Below, piece by piece: positions 57,501 to 64,000 of a DNA stretch of 64,000 bases. A program made the translations under genes and the position numbers. The first letter of the stretch is position 1, and every line of letters begins with the position of its first letter. Origin of the DNA: Rotaria sordida (taxonomy: Eukaryota > Rotifera > Eurotatoria > Philodinida > Philodinidae); the NCBI GenBank assembly GCA_905250125.1, contig CAJNOL010000359.1, positions 89,261 through 153,260 of the forward strand. The letters are read 5' to 3'. Under the pieces are notes generated by a model, which was given only the letters and a program-made list of their open reading frames with translations, was not told where the DNA came from and made no database searches.

Positions 57501-60500
57501 ATCATAGGAATACATCTTTCTAGTGTTTTCTTTGTTCTAAAGTGGTTTATTAATAGCTGTAATATGCCTATGCAGATTTTTCTGTCGTCAATTTTAGTTA
57601 CTCATTCTTTATTAATATTCACAAGATCTGTGTGCTACTCTAAACCTACTTATTATCTCATCTTTATTGTGGTATATTATAAACGTTGATTTAGTATATT
57701 AGAATTCGCATATTACTATGATTTGTCTTCAAGAACTGATATGCACAATTAGATAAAATCTGTTAGACATATGTTATCTCGTTAGAACAATTAAAGACGT
57801 ATAATAGATTAGAAAGAGCTATCTAAAAATAGACATGCGGTTTTCATAGGTTTTATGTTTTCTATAAAAATAACAGACATACCAAAATTAATGGTAGTAA
57901 GCATTATAATACTTTATAGAAGGCTTAAGAAAATTCTCTCTATCCATACATACTAATACGTTAAATAGTACTTTATAATTCTATAATGTTTTACTATTCT
58001 TCAGTTAATATGATAATATAAGAATTTCGATAAAAACTGTTCATCTCTAATTTAGATGGATGAAAAAAACTTATGCTTCTACAGTAAAATTCATACTACA
58101 CTATATATATTCAAACGAGAGTTATTCATGATGAACTATATTTTATTTTCGATGGACAAGCTTCATGTTTCAGAACACAGTTGAAAGGTAATAGACTTTG
58201 TTTTATGAATGAAGATCTACGAGATCTGTAAATCAAACTATATCTTTCATGATCACCTGCTAAGTCAACTATTGTGACATATAACGAGTGATAATCTTCT
58301 TACATTTACAATAATCGGAGACTATTTGTTGGATGATGGCATCATGACTCAAATCAGTTTGCTCTTGCAATGGATCACTTGTAATATAAGACTCATCATC
58401 ATTAATAAGGAAATAGATCTGTTTCATATTTTCAAATGTCATTAGGTTACAGATCCATCGGATTATGTTTCGTCTTTAACCTGTTTGTGACCTTTACTAA
58501 GTCATTCATATCATTTTTCAATTGTTCTTAGAGGTGAAACCCGATCACCGAAAACAAAATATAGTGTAGTATGGACTTAAGTGTAGAAGTGAATATTTTA
58601 CTTATCCATCTAAATCAGAGATGTACAATTTTGTCTGAAATTCAAATAGTGCTATATCAACTGAAATATTAAAGAGCACTATTCGGATTAAAGAAATTTC
58701 CTCAAGCCTTCTAGAAAGTATAGAATTTATTTAGTAGTAAAAACCAAATATTCCTTTTAAATGTTTTAACAAATATATTTTTTTATTTTCAATTTAGTTA
58801 TCAAGAAGCAATCGATCTTGAAACAGAATATAATCAATTAGAAGAATCTAAAAATACCGATGAATTAATTAAATTCTATGAAACATACAATGAACAATGG
58901 CGTGCAATGATTGATTCATCTACAGAAAAGTATATTCTTTATAATATTCCGAAATACAAAAAACAAATTTTTTTTCTTTTATTTGAGAACATAATGTTTG
59001 GTCAGGAAAATAAATGAAATGGAAAGTTTTTTTTATATATAAGTATCAATAAAAAATTCAAATTTGATCATCAGAAGAAATGAATGTTATTTGTATAAAG
59101 ATTCATTTAGTACATGAAAAATAAATTTAAATAAATAAAAACAACCACAGAATAAATAGGAAATCCAAAGGGATGAATGGAAAAAAGGAAATTAAAATTC
59201 AATTATTGTACTAGCAAAGCAGCTTTAGCCATTGTTGATCTACCTCTTTTTCTTTTCTCATTGATCGGTACTGTTTTTCCTGCTGATGATGATTTGCAAT
59301 ATTCACCCACATCATCCATCTATAGGACATAGCAGAAGGAAAGATAAAGAGTGAATTACACTATAACACATTTCGAATTTTTTATAGTTTTTCTTTAATT
59401 GAATTTACTGATTTTTAACTTAATTCTTTTAATAACTGACCATTTAAATCATTTACTGATCCTTCATTTATTCCGCTGATTACTTAAATGATAGTCTTTT
59501 TTTTATTTTTTTTATTTTAGTGAACAATTAGCCGGTTATTTTCGTCGTTTTTCACCTGGTTATGTTCGTGCTCGTATTCTATCTTATTTAACTGAAGTAT
59601 TACAACGAGCTCGACGTTATGATGAATCAATTGAATTAATTCAATATTTATTGAGTAGATTTATTTTTTTTTTCTTCTTATTTATTTCAATATATTAATT
59701 TATTTCATTAGTTTAGATCGTGCAATATATAATCGAAATCGTCGAGGTAAATTATGGAATCGTTTAGCACTGATACAAGAAAACTATATTAAAATAAATG
59801 GTCATCAACAATCTTTAAATACAATATATGAAGCATTACAAGATCCATATGTCAAATTAGGTGATCGTCTTGCATTATGTGAACGAGCAAGAAAATTATA
59901 TTCACGACCAAAATCAAAAGGAATACTTCTAGCAGAATGGATAACAAATGAAGAAGAAAATTTAATATGGACTGTACCAATGCCAAAAGAAGTTAGATTT
60001 GATAATGAAATACAAAACAATAAAATAAAATTTTTTGTTTTATTTCAATAAATTAGATTGAAGTTACTGGATGTTTATTAGCAAATGATGCTCGAATGGG
60101 TAAAGTAACATATACAATACAAGATCCAATTGATGGTTCAATTCAATTTTGTACTGTTGAACAATTAGCTATTAATCATTATCGAACAAAAGAAGATTAT
60201 ACTTATGGTTAGATTTGTTCTTTTTTATTTTTGCTTTTTAATATAAATCTTTTTGAAATATAATATTTAAGGTATTCATTCGGAAGGAGCTGTTATTCAA
60301 ACATTAATTGGTCTTTTATTTCTTGATTTAATTTATACATTACCAACACCTGATCTACTTATTGATATATTTCAAACAGAACCCCTCGATTTTCGTACAG
60401 ATGCTTTTTATAAATCTCGTCAAAATCAAATTGATGAACGAATTAGTCAGCTGAATTCTGAAGAAGTAAGAAAAACAAAAACAAAACAAAACCTCGGATC

Positions 60501-61547
60501 GTTTTAGCATACATATAGTTGTTATGAAATGTAAAGCTATAATAATATATGACAAGTATAGTGTTTTTTATCCAGATTTTTTCTCTTCCGGAATGGCGAA
60601 TACCTATTTTTGGAAGCACAATAACCACAAACTCTGGAAAACCTTACCAGATTTTCAGAAGGGTGCCGCTTCCGTTGTCTTCCACATTGGATAAATATAT
60701 GTTTTTGACCATAATAATGAAATGAAACATGCGCTTAGCAAATTTGTAGAATCAAAATCACCAACAAAAAGAAAAGCGATTATATACCCTTACAAAACAG
60801 AAATAAAAACAATTCAATAAAATTGTAATAATTTGAGAAAGACGATGTATAGAGTCAAATTCTTATACATTTCTACTAGTCTATTCGGAGTTGATTTATG
60901 TGCAAAATATTTACTCGATTCACGCGTCACATCGAGAGATCTTTCCTTATATAAGTAATTAAAACTATCTTTAGAATATACAAGATATTGCTGAAAAAAA
61001 TTGGGATATTTACCATCTAACAATGAGTTCAGTTGTAAATTGGGAATTATTTCCAACAAAATCAACATTATTAGTAAGAAATTAAATAATATTAATTTTC
61101 AATTTCTAATAATAACTTTGTATAGGGTGCTTTAAAATGTTTAACATCAGAACAAATAAAATCTATATCAACTTATACATTTGTACATAATCAAGCTGTA
61201 TGGAAAGGTTTTCCAGATTTATTCGTATGGAATCCATTATTAAAAAAATGCAAAGTAAATCGAACAAACAAAGTTTTATTTAGATTTTTATTTTTATTTT
61301 TTGTTTTTGATTAGTTTGTTGAAGTCAAAAGTCATAATGATCGACTTTCATATCATCAAATAGTCTGGCTTAATAAATTAGTTGAATTTAAAATTGATTG
61401 TGAAGTATGTAAAGTTAGTGGTAAGTTTATTTTCATATAAAAAATATTCTCAATATGGAAAACATTTTTATTTTTTATTTTTTAATTTAAGCAATAGGTT
61501 CAAAGAAATCATTACAACGGACATCATCGATAATTGAATTAGATTAA
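54564..61547 (+). CDS. FAN1: FAN1 structure-specific nuclease (VRR-NUC)
   Basis: Fourteen exons: 54564-54924, 54979-55122, 55186-55393, 55458-55592, 55663-55767, 58798-58929, 59521-59654, 59717-59991, 60057-60207, 60272-60465, 60975-61073, 61126-61254, 61315-61420, 61492-61547. They give 742 aa (human FAN1 1017). The C-terminal VRR-NUC nuclease has its expected acidic residues: E553 in IHSEGAVIQTL, D677 in GFPDLFVWNP, E692 and K694 in FVEVKSHNDRLSYHQ. A SAP-like DNA-binding region lies near residues 165-235 (LDDLDAGLRLLTSDEMRDF), and helical TPR-like segments lie between. FAN1 cuts 5' flaps and resolves interstrand crosslinks with FANCI-FANCD2. The ubiquitin-binding UBZ finger of vertebrate FAN1 is absent. 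In its place the protein starts MQQSRLDKFFTIKK, a canonical PIP box (Q3, L6, F9, F10). The exon 3 donor and exon 8 acceptor were chosen to keep frame. Intron 5 (3.0 kb) is full of foldback repeats, and intron 6 holds a small antisense ORF. Confidence 0.92.
56190..56355 (+). repeat. Dispersed repeat family R3, copy 2
   Basis: Within FAN1 intron 5. Same-orientation partner of 34535-34765. Diverged, with small indels. Confidence 0.55.
56484..56915. mobile_element. Foldback MITE in FAN1 intron 5, first
   Basis: Left arm from about 56484 (ggttcctattgagatttgac, then ctattgaattttt) pairs with the right arm ending about 56915 (aaaattcaatag, then gtcaaatctcaatagaaatcc). Inner blocks gaagttttgaacacaatc and ttgttcaaaacttc also pair. 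About 430 bp with arms of roughly 165-185 nt. No ORF. Confidence 0.75.
58003..58665. mobile_element. Foldback MITE in FAN1 intron 5, second
   Basis: Left arm about 58003-58110 (catctctaatttagatggat, then catactacactatat) pairs with the right arm about 58556-58665 (atatagtgtagtatgg, then tccatctaaatcagagatg). Arms about 105 nt, interior about 445 nt. Unrelated by eye to the element at 56484. Confidence 0.7.
59203..59319 (-). CDS. Small antisense ORF in FAN1 intron 6
   Basis: Minus-strand frame of 38 codons beginning MDDVGEYCKSS and continuing to a basic NEKRKRGRS (AT-hook-like, but S where AT-hooks have P), ending in ALLVQ and a stop. A ctatag just before the ATG could be a splice acceptor, so it may be the last exon of a decayed or nested gene. 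Composition is much more protein-like than the surrounding intron. Family not established. Confidence 0.3.
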   Translation of the reverse strand: MDDVGEYCKSSSAGKTVPINEKRKRGRSTMAKAALLVQ

Positions 61548-61661
61548 ATTTTCTTTTTTCTTTTTCTTCTTATTAAAATAAATAAAATTTCATTGTTAAA
61601 TGTTTCAAAAAAAACTTCTATTCGGAAAAATATTTTTATGATTGTAGAAAAAAAAAAGAAA

Positions 61662-64000
61662 ATGTTTGCATGTGATGATGAAGATTATGATTATAATAAT
61701 AAAAGTCATAATGAAGATCAACCACAAGGTTATCAAGCATTATTAGATCCAGATGATGAAGAGTAAAAAGCAATTATTTTTAGTTTGTATTCAACATAAA
61801 AAAAAAGTTCTTTTCATATGTTTCAGAACTTTCACAGTGGAAGAAGAGGAAGAAGAAGAAGAAGAAGATGAGGTTGCTGATTATGAAGAAGAAATAGAAC
61901 CTACTGCAGAAGTGTCTATTGATGATGGTCAAATAAAACCATTCTCTTGTACATTATGTTCTGTATCCTTCAGTAAATTCGAAGCATATCGTGAACATTA
62001 TGTGTCTACAGAACATCGATATAAACGACGAGATGAAAAGAAACGTCTTGGAGTTTGTTATCGATTCTTGATATGTATAAAAATAATATTTTCTATTTGA
62101 TTTTAAGGATGAATGTGTCATTGAAACGTTACCAGTTGAAATATTTGTTAATTTATTACTTTATAATAAAGTAAGAAATATATAATTAATATTAGAACAA
62201 CAAAAACAAAAAATTCATTGAAAATTCTTTAGATACCATTTGAAAGTATTCAAATTGATATTCAACCTATTGATTTTAGTGTAAGTGGTACATTAGAATA
62301 TAATAATATTAAATATGAACATCAACATGCATCATCACTTAATGAATTATATCAATTACTTATTAATAAATTTAATCAAGATTATCAAAAACATCAATTA
62401 AAAATGCCACCACAAAGTTTTTTTGTTGCACGAGGTAGAGAAAAAAAGATTATAGAATAAAATGATTGTATATGTATTGAAAATTTTTAGATACTAGTCG
62501 AAAAGATATAGATAATATATGGACCGTATCACGTTATTGTGATGATACAGGAAAATCTGATGAACAAATTATTAAAGTAAGATGAAAAAAATAATTTTAT
62601 ACATATTTTTCCGTTTAGTCAATGAAATCGCGCATTTTATGATTTTTGATTTCGCCAATATAGAACATAGTTCGATCTATGTACAATCTTGAACAATAGT
62701 AACTACCCCCATAAAATGCTAGTATTCTTTATGATAACGAGATGATGTATCAAGTGCATGTGTGCAAAAATAAACCCCGATCGCAAGTGCCTACCCGTCG
62801 GGTCCAAAATTTTCCGACTCAGACCCGAATGGGCTCTACCATCGATTTATATGTACTAGAGTTTCTCTTGTAAAATATCTGTTCAACAGAAATATGAAAT
62901 CAAAAGATTTTTGGTGTGTTATTTTGCTACTCCACAAGCTGCAACTGTGTTTTTCTAGGTCTAATGGTAGTCTCATATATGCCAAGTTTATTGTCACCAA
63001 AGGTCACTTGTTTCTAGAAAAAATTTCACGGTATGCAGATTCAAAGAAGTTGTCTGATTTGATGACTTCGGCGTTCACTAGATTTAGTATGACTGGAGTT
63101 CTTTACATGCGAATACGTAAGACAATTTTTTTTGAGATGTCCACTAACGATTAGATTCAGTTAACAATCAGAATAGGAAAAAATCTCTATGTAATGTCTT
63201 TTTTCCAATTATTTGATAACAGTGAACTTGTGCATTACAGTTCTGTAAGATTATTTTGAACGACGGATGCAAATATAATTATTCGAAACTAAACTTTAAG
63301 AATCGTCTATTATAATTATAAAAATCTTATTCAATGTCGACGTTTGTTTTAGGAAGTGTTAGATTATTGCGTATACAAAAATATTGAACCAGAACGTGAA
63401 CGTTTAATAGCACATTCAATTCAAACATGGCGTATGTTTCATCGTCAAGAAACTAAACCAGGTTTTTGGTCAGTAATCAAATATGAATTTCTTGTTTGTT
63501 AAAAACATTTTGATTTTCAGGTGTGATATTTGTAAACAATGTTTTCGTAAACGAAAAGCAATTATTTGCGTAAGTAAATTAATCTTTTCGTTTTTAATAA
63601 AGTTTTGATTTTTATTTAAAAAAAAGCATTTTGAAACAAGTGAAAAACATGATAATAATTTAAAACGTCTTCCACCATATCGACGAGCTGTTCAAAATGT
63701 AAATCTCAGAAGAATTTTATTTCAATTTTATAGTTTCTTTTTATTTCTTAGAGTTTATTTACTAGTCGTTTGTTAAACGAATTTGTTCCAATTGATAAAT
63801 TGAATTATTATCGAACACGAGCTAATGCTTATCGAATTCCACCATCAAATAAAACTATTAAAAATGCATATTATTGCACATTTTGTAAAAGATCATTTGA
63901 ATCAGCATATACACTTGAAAAAGTACTGAATTAAATTTAAAAAAAAAACAAGCTTTTACATTCTTATTTAGCATCTTGGTTGGAAAGGTCATCGAGATAT
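61662..64000 (+). CDS. U1-like C2H2 zinc-finger protein, 3' end outside window
   Basis: Ten exons so far: 61662-61762, 61827-62052, 62108-62170, 62233-62434, 62491-62576, 63353-63468, 63521-63569, 63627-63698, 63752-63922, 63972-64000 and on. They encode about 371 residues, in frame throughout. The N-terminus is acidic, with a run of nine Glu (39-47). Three finger-like sites are visible: C75-C78-H91-H97, C266-C269-H282-H289, and C347-C350-H363-H369. The His-His spacing of 5-6 is the U1/matrin/dsRNA-binding type. The sequence around the first (AYREHYVSTEHRYKRR) recalls fingers of ribosome-biogenesis factors such as ZNF622/Rei1, but the rest does not match, so I do not name it. Intron 5 (62577-63352) is enlarged. 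The gene starts 115 nt after the FAN1 stop, in the same direction. Confidence 0.75.

Overview
The window is AT-rich eukaryotic nuclear DNA. Its protein genes are split by many short GT-AG introns, mostly about 50-70 nt, with a few introns enlarged to 0.8-3 kb by repeats. The gene content fits a bdelloid rotifer such as Rotaria, Didymodactylos or Adineta: an intronless ADP-ribosyltransferase fused to TPRs, a B-box/NHL-propeller protein, secreted trypsin-like proteases, and many small foldback elements. This assignment is inference from gene style. No marker gene settles it, and there is one 10-N assembly gap at 37678-37687.

Layout. 1-10.2 kb holds a tandem cluster of three divergent paralogues (405, 391 and 391 aa), all on + and spanning 1595-10178. 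I read them as Rel-homology-domain (NF-kB/NFAT-like) proteins. They keep the DNA-contact loop and the last strand of the N-terminal Rel domain but have no room for the IPT/TIG dimerisation domain. Two of the three end in a conserved Cys-Pro-x-Cys tail. 12.2-22.7 kb is a roughly 4 kb segmental duplication, each copy carrying a minus-strand trypsin-family gene with a Thr-rich stalk and a hydrophobic C-terminus. One copy has an intact His-Asp-Ser triad; in the other the catalytic Ser is Gly. 24.1-28.2 kb has a minus-strand B-box plus six-bladed NHL protein lying between two direct repeats. 31-34 kb has a phosducin-like protein 3 gene and an EF-hand gene, followed by a broken short-chain dehydrogenase pseudogene.

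34.5-38 kb is repeat-rich: CGTCGAAA-type inverted repeats, GTGAG and CCCACA-type minisatellites, and the gap. 38.3-40.1 kb is the intronless ART-TPR gene. 45.9-54.0 kb is a 15-exon novel protein kinase C of the epsilon/eta type with an unusual C-terminal extension of about 154 residues. 54.6-61.5 kb is a 14-exon FAN1 nuclease with an N-terminal PIP-box-like motif and no UBZ finger. 61.7-64 kb is the 5' part of a zinc-finger gene that runs off the window.

The kinase, FAN1 and phosducin-like genes are ordinary conserved cellular genes. The accessory interest lies in the Rel-like cluster, the protease/pseudoprotease pair, the ART-TPR gene and the foldback elements. Exon coordinates were worked out by hand from splice signals and reading frame. 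They were checked only for frame continuity and motif fit.
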